Shown here: positions 52,487 through 62,134 of the stretch, in pieces
Layout of the letters: each line of letters starts with the position of its first letter
Numbering within the stretch: the stretch's first letter is position 1
Assembly: GCA_947184155.2 (NCBI GenBank)
Contig: CAMXCT020001675.1
Span: 62,001 to 126,000 of the forward strand
Direction of reading: 5' to 3'
Length of the DNA stretch: 64,000 nt
From: Cladocopium goreaui
Lineage: Eukaryota > Sar > Dinophyceae > Suessiales > Symbiodiniaceae
Position numbers and translations under genes: made by a program
The notes under the pieces: generated by a model
What the model saw: only the letters and a program-made list of their open reading frames with translations
What the model was told of the DNA's origin: nothing
Databases searched by the model: none

Positions 52487-55400
52487 CTAACGGTTCCAAA
52501 AGATCCAACGGCCGCCGGCCTCGTCACGGTAATACCAAGCCCCACGCCAGAAACTCCATTCTCGGCGTGCACCATAGTGATCACGATTCCAACTCCAAGA
52601 GGCATCCGGGCGACCGGAGCTTGCAGCCTTCGAAGTGACTCCTGCGGCTGCTGCTTTTGCAGTGGGCGGTGTCTCAGGCTCCAAGAATGGTCGTGCTCCT
52701 GCTTTGGATGTTGGTGGTTCAAGTACCAGAAATGGTGCGGCTGGGGCATCAGCGTGCGAGGCATCTGCGCGAGCAGAGCTTGAGGCGGCTGTGACATCTG
52801 GTGCGGTTGCGGATGCATCAGCTTCGGCTTTGCGCTTTCGCTCAATGGTGGGCGCGACCGTGGGGTCGGCCTTATGACCTCCAGGACCTCCAGCCTTTGC
52901 AGCGGCGCTCTGCTTCTCTTTGCGTTCAAGATTGCTCCGAACCAAGGGAAGGTTTTCCTCATACACCTTTTCGAGGAAATCACGAGTGCCATCAAGAGGG
53001 ACTTGGACAGTACCCTTCCAGGTCAACAGGCCACGGAATGCGCCACGACGGCCGATGTAGCTGACATATTCATCCTCTGTAAAAATGTTGCGGCCAAACA
53101 TGAAACCCCAGACCTTCTTCCATGTTTTGCGGAACTCAACTGGGAAGCCATCAACGCCACGAGGCTGAGACATGAAAATCAACTTAGATAAGCAGTTCTC
53201 ATTTTGGGCATTGGCGGCGACGCCAGCCGAGATCTGAGCTTTGGTCCTTGGGGGATCGGGGAGGTTGCCATATGCGAACATATCGTCAAATATGCAGTCC
53301 TGCAGGTCCTTCCCCTCACCGTGGATGCGGTCGCAAAAAGTGACGTCGCTGGTGTATCTATCTTCCACGTCCTCGTAGCCCAGCGCTTTTGCACGTCGAT
53401 GCCTGTCGCGGCAGTCTTTGAGGACTGCTGATTCCACGGATGTGATTCCCCTGGGGCCCAGTTCTCGGCGTAGCAGGTTGGCTTGCTCTTCCGTCAAGGC
53501 TGTCAGCAAGCTTCCGCTCATCTTCCCAAACATTCCGAACTCGGCGAGACTTTGCATTCGCCGTTCAAGGATGCGGGTCCTCCTGTTGGGTTTGTTGGCC
53601 TCTTTTGTATCGCCACTTTCGTCCACTGGGAGTGGCTCAAAACCACATGTGGTGCATGTCACTTGGCCACTGACGTACTCAACCTGGCAGAGGGGACAGG
53701 AGCCCATGAAAGGTTCGCAGTACTTGGGTGCAATGTAAACACGGCGCGTCCTTGCGGGCGGCTGGTCAACTTGCATTGAGGCAGTGGCTGCATCATCATC
53801 AGTGGACTTGGCATCGGGTCGCCCCGTGCTGGTGTCATCCATTGGGTCGTCATTTGCATCATCTCGGGCAGTCAAGGTGACCGCTTTGGCTTTCGGTGCT
53901 GAGGCTGATGCCGCGCCAGTCCATGTACTGGGCTCGAGATTGCTCTCGGCGCGGGACCAAAGCACCTGTCCTTCTTCTGAGATGCTGACCAGAAACTGCG
54001 GTGGGATGCGTTCTGAGCACAAAATCCCATCCATTTCTGTGCGACTAAAGATGACACCAGCTTCAACTGCTTGCCGCATTGCGATTTTGACTTCGATTGG
54101 ACATTTTGCTCTTAATCCAGATCGATATCCCTGCGTGCCAATACAGTGTTCTGCCATGTAGATATGTGCACGGCCACTGTTGACTGTTGCACCGCCGCCT
54201 GGAATCAGGCCATTCTGTGCGATGCTCTTCCAGCTGCTTTTCATCGTGCGATGGAAGACAACCTCAGGAACCTCAGTCATGGCACACAGGGGCACGCCAG
54301 TGAAGGCGGCTTTTCGCTCGGGGGATACATGGTCTGAGCAATACACCATGGTTGAATTGGCATAAAGACCCCCTGCGGTTTTCAAGGCAGCTTCGGAGGG
54401 ACCCTGAATTGCACGGATTTTCACAGGATAATACGGCATGCCTAGGCCATTGTCGACAGGAAAATGGGAGATCTTTGCACACAAGAATTGGACCCTACTC
54501 TTGCCATGCTTGTCGATCTTCATTGCGGTGCCAAACAGGTTTGCGACAGTGATGAAAACATCTGGGGGCACTTCCTTGCGGAAGGCTTTGGCGAAATCCT
54601 CCAAGTCAATCCAAAGGTCTTTGTCCATTGGCACCTTGGCACAGGATCCGTGCCCCCTGCAAACTTTGTTGACACGAGTCGCAAAATCAGAAAACTTCTT
54701 GTCGACGCGAGTCTGGCTGGCAATGGTCTCAACGTCGGATGCCGATATCAGCTCCAGCTCATAAGCCGTACCTTCAAAGAGGATGCCGGGCACATCGTCC
54801 CCGTCTGCATTGGTCACCATTGTATATTGGTATTCAGGCAAATGCTCTTCCATCCAATATGCTTTCACGTGGCCAGGTGCTTGTCCCTCGAAGCGCGCAG
54901 TTGCCTGCGGCTGGTACTGGCTGGATGTGGCTCCCTTGTCATCTGCGGGCTCATCCATTGATGCTGGTGCTGCTTTCGGCCGCGACTTCAACATGACCTC
55001 AGCTGTCTGGACCAGGATTGTTGCTCTGCTGGATGCAGCGGGCTCGCCGTCGCCGGCGGCCTTTGGAGGGTCATCTTTGGGAGGCTCAGCGAACGTGCCC
55101 GAAGGCATCGTCTTGATGTCGATGTAGTCCTCAGCGTCAGGTTGTTGAGCTTCGACGTCCTCCTTGGTGAATGACCTGCCCGTCGGCACAATGTGTCTTC
55201 GGGACTCTCCAAAAAGCAACTTGGTGATGTTTGCGCATGTCTCCTGATAGGATCTTGGCAGCTCGTCCAGGACGGCGCTCATGTTCCTCCGCAAATCATC
55301 CCATGTCTCCTGGGCACACTCAGAAAGCTCCAAACCAATTTGGCCGACCCGCCATCCGGAATCAAGTGGGAAAAGGGTAGCTGTCCAATAGGCAGCAAGG

Positions 55401-55657
55401 CGCGTGCGATTTTCTTCAGAGTTGGCGAAATGCCACTGGTCTCTGAATTCCATTGCATCGGCGTACCCTTTGCTTTCAGCCACGGATACCGCGGATTGGC
55501 ACGCCCTTGCAGGCTGCTGGTTAGAGCTTTGAATCGGGGCTCCAAATGGTCGAAAAATTGATCGAAGATGGGATGAATGCCGTAATCTGCGCTCCAGGGC
55601 GCGGTCGTGAGACCGGCCGTCTGCAAGTCCAACTCCCGGGCCTTGTTGATGAACCAT
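52487..55657 (-). CDS. Copia ORF4: Tpt1/KptA-like 2'-phosphotransferase domain plus a C-terminal zinc ribbon
   Basis: The product is about 1056 residues, with likely native sense only below about 55.47 kb, where it takes over from ORF3. At about 54.7-53.98 kb it follows the Tpt1/KptA layout: an N-lobe with DKDLWIDLEDF and VQFLCA, then IRAIQGPSEAA, VVFHRTMKSSWKSIAQNGLI, SGRAHIYMAEH, and FSRTEMDGILC-type sequence before PPQFLVSI. In the family this removes the 2'-phosphate left by tRNA splicing or ADP-ribosylates nucleic-acid ends. The usual QGHS His reads Pro here. Downstream lie CPLCQVEYVSGQVTCTTCGF (zinc ribbon, about 53.65 kb) and an Ala-rich tail ending in aromatic WSWNRDH repeats. Confidence 0.65.
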   Translation of the reverse strand: MVHQQGPGVGLADGRSHDRALERRLRHSSHLRSIFRPFGAPIQSSNQQPARACQSAVSVAESKGYADAMEFRDQWHFANSEENRTRLAAYWTATLFPLDSGWRVGQIGLELSECAQETWDDLRRNMSAVLDELPRSYQETCANITKLLFGESRRHIVPTGRSFTKEDVEAQQPDAEDYIDIKTMPSGTFAEPPKDDPPKAAGDGEPAASSRATILVQTAEVMLKSRPKAAPASMDEPADDKGATSSQYQPQATARFEGQAPGHVKAYWMEEHLPEYQYTMVTNADGDDVPGILFEGTAYELELISASDVETIASQTRVDKKFSDFATRVNKVCRGHGSCAKVPMDKDLWIDLEDFAKAFRKEVPPDVFITVANLFGTAMKIDKHGKSRVQFLCAKISHFPVDNGLGMPYYPVKIRAIQGPSEAALKTAGGLYANSTMVYCSDHVSPERKAAFTGVPLCAMTEVPEVVFHRTMKSSWKSIAQNGLIPGGGATVNSGRAHIYMAEHCIGTQGYRSGLRAKCPIEVKIAMRQAVEAGVIFSRTEMDGILCSERIPPQFLVSISEEGQVLWSRAESNLEPSTWTGAASASAPKAKAVTLTARDDANDDPMDDTSTGRPDAKSTDDDAATASMQVDQPPARTRRVYIAPKYCEPFMGSCPLCQVEYVSGQVTCTTCGFEPLPVDESGDTKEANKPNRRTRILERRMQSLAEFGMFGKMSGSLLTALTEEQANLLRRELGPRGITSVESAVLKDCRDRHRRAKALGYEDVEDRYTSDVTFCDRIHGEGKDLQDCIFDDMFAYGNLPDPPRTKAQISAGVAANAQNENCLSKLIFMSQPRGVDGFPVEFRKTWKKVWGFMFGRNIFTEDEYVSYIGRRGAFRGLLTWKGTVQVPLDGTRDFLEKVYEENLPLVRSNLERKEKQSAAAKAGGPGGHKADPTVAPTIERKRKAEADASATAPDVTAASSSARADASHADAPAAPFLVLEPPTSKAGARPFLEPETPPTAKAAAAGVTSKAASSGRPDASWSWNRDHYGARREWSFWRGAWYYRDEAGGRWIFWNR

Positions 55658-58518
55658 GTCAAGTGGCGCTCACAATCATCCAGGATCGTGGGCCAGTGCC
55701 CGTTGGGACCATCGTACGGCCAATTTGGATTTTGGGCAATTCCATCCTCTCCTACCAATTCATTTCCGAACCAGGACAAGTGCAGGTTGATGCGTGCATG
55801 AGGATAGCGCTCGCGGGCGTCCGCGGCCAATTCGATCCCTCTCTTGACCAACTTCTGCAAAGTTTTGCCCCAAAGCATCTCGTGGATGAACTCAGTCACG
55901 TACTTGGGTTTGCGCTGTCGGTAGTGCTCGGACAGGTCAAACTTCTTAAGTGTCTTCCTACGCCCTGTGATCAATGCACATGACGAGTCAGAGACTAAGA
56001 TCCAGATTACGTCATTGACGGGCATCTCTGGCAGCATGATCTTTTCAATGTGGGACTCCTTTGGCAAAAAGCAGAAACTAAGGTATTCTGCAAGCGGATC
56101 CTCTCGACCATAGAACCTCAGGGCCGAAGCCGGCGTCCATTCGGTCATCAGTCCATCCACAAGGTCCTGAGCAGCCTGATTCTCACCTTCATTGCGCATG
56201 GCCAATGCATACAAAATGCGATTGTGAAGGAGCAACCATGCTTCTTTGTTAGCCTCACGTGTGGCTTCGAGCGCAGCCTCGCGGCTGGCCGGGTGTGCTG
56301 TGGCATATCGCGAGTCAGCCATTTTAGCAGGACAGGCACGAATGACAGCGGGTGAAATCCTTTTTGATGTTTGGCCCACCACAGCTACCCGGAAACACTC
56401 ATGGAGCATGTCAGTCAACTTGAAGGTATAGTTCTCAGCAAGTTTAAGAGCTTTGCCCCTACTTTGATCATGCTCATGTTTGCCATCACATTTGAATGAG
56501 TCTAACACTTCAAGTTCTTTGAAGTTTCCTGCAATAGTCCAGCTTTTCTTCATTGGTTGACCGTTGTTTCCAAGAACACCCAACATACAACCATCAAAGT
56601 GATGAGTAGTCATGGATCGTTCTTTGAGGAATCTTCTAACCATCGGCCATCTCCAATATTTGCAATTCTTGGACAGTTCAAATGCTATCAAGGTTCGTTC
56701 ATCATAAACTTCATCCACAAGTTTGACAAAAGATTTGAATAACTTGGTAAACTGTTTTTGTTGCTCTTTGATTCTTTCTTGACCCTCAACAGTAAGGCCA
56801 TTCACGTTCCCCCATGGGCTACCTCCTACACAAGGCAACGATGCATAGAGTATCAAAATGCCGTCATTGAAATCATTTCTGAAATCTTGGACTTGGGAGG
56901 CTAGCCGTTGCCGACAGCTGTTAGTGGTACCATCTTCTTTTTCGGTAACCCTAATGCAGTGGCAATCTTCATTGGACTTTCTTGGGGTACTAAGCTTCGA
57001 ATCATCAGAGCAGCAAAATTCGATCAACATTCTGGGCTTAAAAGACTTTCGGGAGCCCCCCTGATTCCCGGCAGCGGTTGCTAGTTTTGGCACCTTAGTG
57101 GAGTTCGGCGCCGCTGTGTGGCGGGCTGCTGCTTCTTCCACCTTTGTCGGGCCAATGCCAATGAGGTGAATGGCATGCAACCAAAGGGCTGGTCGGGTAA
57201 AAGGTTTTGTGAGGATGTCTGCAACTTGGAAACTGGTTCCTACGTTGAGAAGATCGAACTGTTTACATTCAAATTGCTGTTTCAACCATTTGAAGTTGAT
57301 GTTTTGTGTTTTGTTCATGTGTCTCATGGATGCTGATGAACCGGTGGACATGACTGTAATAGTCGCCTGGTTGTCCTCCATAAATTTGACTTGATAAAAT
57401 TCAGGGAAACTGGCCTTGAGGGAGTTGATGTCCGCGACACTACAACCTGTATCAACATTCCCATTACGGATTTCGTCAATTTCAGGGTCGATCCTAGTGA
57501 ACACAACATCTTCTTGGGGCTTCGCGGCTTCGCGAGCTGGTTTGCCCTGCAGCTTCTTGAAAAGGTTCAACTGCTCAAACAGGGCCAGCATTGGAATGCC
57601 CTCGGCTCTCATGCTGTGATTTGCGGCAACTACCTCAGCCTCAGTTGAAGATATGGCAACAACCGTTTGTTTCTTACTGAATGCATTTAAGGGGTAATAC
57701 GTGTTGGGGCCTACAAGCACAATGGCGCTGCCAGTGGTACTCTTGCTATCATGTTCGCCTGCATGATCTGCATCGGCAAAAAGCCAGAGTTGGCATTCAT
57801 CAAAGGCATCCCCAATGAAACCCTCTAGGAAATGGTGCTTTGTACAATGAATGTATGACACCAATCTGTGCAAGGCAACATCGCATTCTATGGACCATTT
57901 TGTCACTCTAGATGCTAAGCTTTGTGTGGCACGCAACAAGTCGAACCTTGCCATTCTGGCGGCAAAGAGTATCTTCATCAAGATCTTGCTGGCCACTGGC
58001 TGGAGTTTGCCAGGCTTTTCATCTTCACTGAGTGTGGGCCGTGCGATGCCAGCATCTGTGAATGGTGTTGGCACCTCTTTCAAGGACGATGGGCTGACTT
58101 TTGCAAGATTACAATAATTTTCTACACAGGACCCCAGGAAATCGCTCATGTCATACCTCACTAAGTTCACGGGCTTGGCCATGACGCCAGCTTTGTTCTT
58201 CACGGCGTGTTCAACCCCCCTGAACTTAGAGGCGTTGGCTTCCTTTTTCGCCTCACGTTTGTCGCGATGTGGTCCTGGTCTGGCTTTGCTTGCCATTGCA
58301 AACTGCTTGAATTTGTCAGGTCCATCTTGTCCATAACAGAAAACTGTTTTTCCTGTCCAGAATTCATTTGTTTGATTGCTAGATGTTTTCCAATCATCTG
58401 TATAAACATCATAGCCCCCCTGATTGTTCCCGTCGGTGATGCTAGGACAACTTTTTAATGTCACCTTTTTGTCGAAGAAAGTTATGCGACTTGAATTTTG
58501 ACAAGTTACATCTCCCCC
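55279..58518 (-). CDS. Copia ORF3: RT end, RNase H, methyltransferase-like and possible hydrolase-like regions
   Basis: The frame opens at 58518; the annotated first start codon is GTG at 58464. It continues the polymerase after a -1 junction. RNase H: LWLFADADHAG (57.78 kb), SSTEAEVVA, EDNQATI (57.35 kb), ADILTKPF (57.2 kb). Next comes a region with the order of a cytosine methyltransferase: LIEFCCSDDSKL (57.02 kb), LYASLPCVGGSPWG (56.84 kb), AFELSKNCKYW (56.68 kb), GQPMKKSWTIA (56.55 kb). It then has WILVSDSSCAL (56.0 kb), SWFGNELVG (55.77 kb) and DYGIHP (55.59 kb), loosely like SGNH-hydrolase blocks I, III and V. The last assignment is weak. Sense passes to ORF4 near 55.45 kb. Confidence 0.6.
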   Translation of the reverse strand, partial: GGDVTCQNSSRITFFDKKVTLKSCPSITDGNNQGGYDVYTDDWKTSSNQTNEFWTGKTVFCYGQDGPDKFKQFAMASKARPGPHRDKREAKKEANASKFRGVEHAVKNKAGVMAKPVNLVRYDMSDFLGSCVENYCNLAKVSPSSLKEVPTPFTDAGIARPTLSEDEKPGKLQPVASKILMKILFAARMARFDLLRATQSLASRVTKWSIECDVALHRLVSYIHCTKHHFLEGFIGDAFDECQLWLFADADHAGEHDSKSTTGSAIVLVGPNTYYPLNAFSKKQTVVAISSTEAEVVAANHSMRAEGIPMLALFEQLNLFKKLQGKPAREAAKPQEDVVFTRIDPEIDEIRNGNVDTGCSVADINSLKASFPEFYQVKFMEDNQATITVMSTGSSASMRHMNKTQNINFKWLKQQFECKQFDLLNVGTSFQVADILTKPFTRPALWLHAIHLIGIGPTKVEEAAARHTAAPNSTKVPKLATAAGNQGGSRKSFKPRMLIEFCCSDDSKLSTPRKSNEDCHCIRVTEKEDGTTNSCRQRLASQVQDFRNDFNDGILILYASLPCVGGSPWGNVNGLTVEGQERIKEQQKQFTKLFKSFVKLVDEVYDERTLIAFELSKNCKYWRWPMVRRFLKERSMTTHHFDGCMLGVLGNNGQPMKKSWTIAGNFKELEVLDSFKCDGKHEHDQSRGKALKLAENYTFKLTDMLHECFRVAVVGQTSKRISPAVIRACPAKMADSRYATAHPASREAALEATREANKEAWLLLHNRILYALAMRNEGENQAAQDLVDGLMTEWTPASALRFYGREDPLAEYLSFCFLPKESHIEKIMLPEMPVNDVIWILVSDSSCALITGRRKTLKKFDLSEHYRQRKPKYVTEFIHEMLWGKTLQKLVKRGIELAADARERYPHARINLHLSWFGNELVGEDGIAQNPNWPYDGPNGHWPTILDDCERHLTWFINKARELDLQTAGLTTAPWSADYGIHPIFDQFFDHLEPRFKALTSSLQGRANPRYPWLKAKGTPMQWNSETSGISPTLKKIARALLPIGQLPFSHLIPDGGSAKLVWSFLSVPRRHGMICGGT

Positions 58519-61500
58519 TCATCAACCGGCTGGTACAATCTTTTTCGGGGTTGAATGTGGTGTCTGATCCATGCCATGTTGGTTTCATCATGCTCCCACC
58601 AGTCTTGTGTTCTGTGTTGTGCGGCTGCTGACTTCTTGGCTTCGAAGGCGAATGCGAAAGGGTGTGCCTGCGAAGGCAACCGGATATTTTGAAATTCACG
58701 GTGCATACAGCCAAAGTAGCGGTCATATGGCTCAGGATCACCAATGTTCACTGCAGCCTTGACGCTTGCCCATGCCTTTTCCAGATTGGCGGTAGGGCCA
58801 GCCATCTTGAAGTCATCTACATACACAACCAAAAGACAGTTGAGCTCTTGATGATGAAAAATTGAATGCCAAATGTCAGGTAAAATTTGCTTCCAACCCT
58901 GTTTCACCACACGGCTATTGAGATGATTTTCCCAAATACCCCCGCTATCAGGATGACCATAAAGGGCAAGTAACATTGGTACCATAGGTTGCCAGTACTT
59001 TTTCTCCCAATCTTTGGGCCATCTGTTGCGTGGAAGTGACAACCATGTGGGCACCCCTGTGAAGAGGGCTTGTATGTAGGCTTGGATTGCATCTGCCTGC
59101 TGTTTGGAGAACCCGGGCTGACTACCGAAAGCATCTAGCAGCTTTGCTGCTTCCATGGATGCTGGGGAAGAGCCTAACTCGTTGAAGAGTGCGTGATCGG
59201 AATTCTCGTCCCTGACATTGTTCCCTTGGAAAACCGTCCTACCCTTGAACTTCCGGCGAGGGTCTGACTCGGGCAATTCAGAACCCTTCTCATAGCAAGC
59301 CTCAAAGATTCGACCTAGGTGCACAGTTTGGCCATTGCGACGAGCCTCAGCTACTATGTCGCGGCATTCACGAACACGCTTCTCATCCCAAACACCCTTA
59401 TTACGGAGATTATCCCACTCCTTATCAAGGGCGGCCTTGGCCTTGGGGTTGCTGGCAATCTCATCTTTTGATACAAGCCTAGCAACTGAAGCGAAAAGCT
59501 CGAGTGCGACCTTGAACTCAAGTTCCTTGATCTTCTCTCGGACGAGCTCTCTAATTCGAGGCCGGTGCTCAATTGTGGCAGGCGCGGCAACTTTTGGCAT
59601 TGCCGGCACGGAAAACTTTTGGGAATTGGCTGGAATGATTTCCCAAACATTGCCTACGAGCTTTGCAGTTGCAGGAGGGCATTGAGTTGCCTCAAGCCGG
59701 GCCGGTGAAGATTTCTTCTTTTTGCCCTTGCTGCCAGATGATGATGCTGGCTTTTCCTCCTGCTCCTTGGCTGCTTTCTTTGCTTCTTCCTCGATGATCA
59801 GCTTCCTATCTTGGGGTCCTAACATCTTCCACAGTTCTGAGTCAATCCCCTCCGGACGCTTTGAACCTTTGTAGTTACGTACAATCCGGTGACCATCCCA
59901 ATGATGTCCATCTGGAATAATTTCACCTTTGGGGGTCAATTTGAGATCTGGAAATACGGGCGCTTCGGGTGCATCAGGCTCGACATCGCTGTCGGCTGGT
60001 AGAGGCGTACCTGGCTCGTATTCATACTCATCTTGCGGTGGATGCAAACTGGACTCAAGAGGCACAGCTTTGGGTGTCTGCGGAATGACCTGGTCCTCGA
60101 GGCGATCGGCTTTGGGTGCTTTCGAGTCGATCAGAGCTTTCAAAGGAAAGATGAAACCCTCGGATGGCAATTCCAACCTCTTTGTTCTTTGGATTGTCAG
60201 TGCACCCCAGTTGACATGATAATCTGCGGCTTCCAACTTGGCAACTAAGTATTCACCCTTCCAATCATGACCTGGTTGGATGTAATACCCAAGGAAAATT
60301 CCTTCATTTGCTGTTGGGGAGAGCTTACCTGATGTGTTATCCAACCTCTTGGGGTTATTCCAGAACAACACTTTGGCACCAAATGGAATGTGCATTGCAG
60401 GGAACTCTTCACCAAACCTGAGTTGCCATGGGGAATCACTGCCGTCAAGCTGGGGGCTTGCATTGATCGCGGTCGCATGATGCTGCATGGCCAATGGCCA
60501 CATTTTCAAAGGAAGTCCTGATTGCAACAAGTTGCTCCGGGCACCTTCCAACATCTGACGAACTTCGCGCTCAGCAAAAGATTTTGATGAATCTACGTAT
60601 TCAATGGAAGTTTGGTGTCTGTAGCCCAAATCCTTGATGGCCCTGATCAATTCTGGGGAATTGTCAGTGTACACAACTTGAACATCATCCTTTGATCCAA
60701 TGAAGTGATTCAGACCATCAACACAGCTTTGTGAGTCCTTGGACTGGCTAGGGTAGACATACCGATATTGGGTGTGCAGATCTTTCAACACCAACGCAAC
60801 TTGCTCCCCCCTGAAACCCTCTTCTACATTTTTCTTGATGATGACATGATCCCCAATGATGTGGTCACCAAACACTTCAGTTTCGATTCTCTTCTGACCA
60901 CCCTTCTTTCGTGCCTGAGGTGCCATCATCCTTGCTCGTTGGCAGGTTCTGCAAAAGGGGTTCTTGGGGAAATGCGTGTACTGATGTTGGGTACTTGCAG
61001 CTTCAGCCAACAGATCCTCAGTCTTGCGGCTTCGGATGTACTCCTGCTGAGCGTCATCCTCCACCAGTTCATCCAACTGCTCTTCATCTTGGGCTTCGTC
61101 CCGCTTGGCTTTTGAGCTCGACCGTGAGGTCGGCATTGCAAACAACTTTTTGAGGTGCTTATCCTTTTGAAATTGATCTTTGGGATAAACCTTGCAACTA
61201 TCATCCAAGATTGGGACATGACCTTCGATCTTGAGCTGGACGACCTTGTCATCTGGACGGACTAGGATTGGTTTGCCGTTGGCAGGCCATACGAAACTGT
61301 AACCCTGATCTACACATCTCGTTCCTACAGAGAGCACAGCTGGGGTATGATCAAGCACATACGGATGCACGGGATCTGGCAATGCGGACAACTTGACATC
61401 AGCAACTTCGTTTGCCTCAGTCGAACCGTTGGCTGTGACTAAGGAAATCGGATGCTCGGCTGCACGGCAGTTCTTGGCACTTACATCCCTCAGCATTCCT

Positions 61501-62134
61501 TTGGACACAAGATCGGATTCACTACCTGAGTCAACGAGCCAACTAACGCCGGCCTTTGGCGCAGCTGTGGCAATTGACGGGAAACGACCAATGTCTCTAA
61601 GGGCTTTGGGACCGCTGATGAACCTGCACTCTTTGCATGTGATGTCACGTGTGTCCTCATCCCAACAACAAAACCCACAACTTGGTGCAACATCTGAATC
61701 ATGAAGTTTCACAGTTTCTTGGAGCTGTCTTGCACGAACCTGAGCTTCATGCTGTTCAACCTTTGATGAAACTGGAACATCTTCAGCTGTCTTGTACACC
61801 TTAGTGAACTCTCTTGGACGGTGCTTGACTGGGACTTGACGACCGACTGCCTTCACCTCGATCACATGTGGGGCCTTTCGGAATCTAAGACGCTTCATGC
61901 TGACACTTGCCTCATCAGAGCACGAAGTTGCCTTCGGCTGTTTTCGGACGATGCATGCAAACTTCTGGATCAGACATGGAGCGGCTGTGGAATCCTTGCC
62001 CTTCTTCTTGGGAGCGGGTGAATTGGCCCTTTTGGTGTCTTTGGTGGCGGCAGCGGCTTTGTCATCATGTTTATAAAAACATTTGTCACCACGTCTGCAC
62101 TTTCCCTGGGCATGATAGATGCATGGGGTTTTGC
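58506..62134 (-). CDS. Copia ORF2: protease, integrase, reverse transcriptase
   Basis: The first ATG is at 61898, but the frame is open upstream to about 62134 and carries sense there, including a CCCH zinc finger at about 62.07-62.13 kb. Protease active site WLVDSGSESDL (61.5 kb); integrase zinc-binding QHQYTHFPKNPFCRTCQRA (60.97 kb); integrase acidic residues near EVFGDHIIGDH, VYTDNSPEL (60.67 kb) and SFAEREVRQM; RT with YVDD (58.83 kb). Order protease-integrase-RT identifies Ty1/copia. It ends at TAA 58508-58506; the RT C-terminus continues in ORF3 after a -1 change in the overlap 58522-58506. Confidence 0.8.

Noticed and set aside
55970..56020. Firm call of an SGNH/GDSL hydrolase in the copia extension
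   Set aside because: Block spacing is off (GNE instead of GxND, DxxxH instead of DxxH); kept only as a tentative remark.
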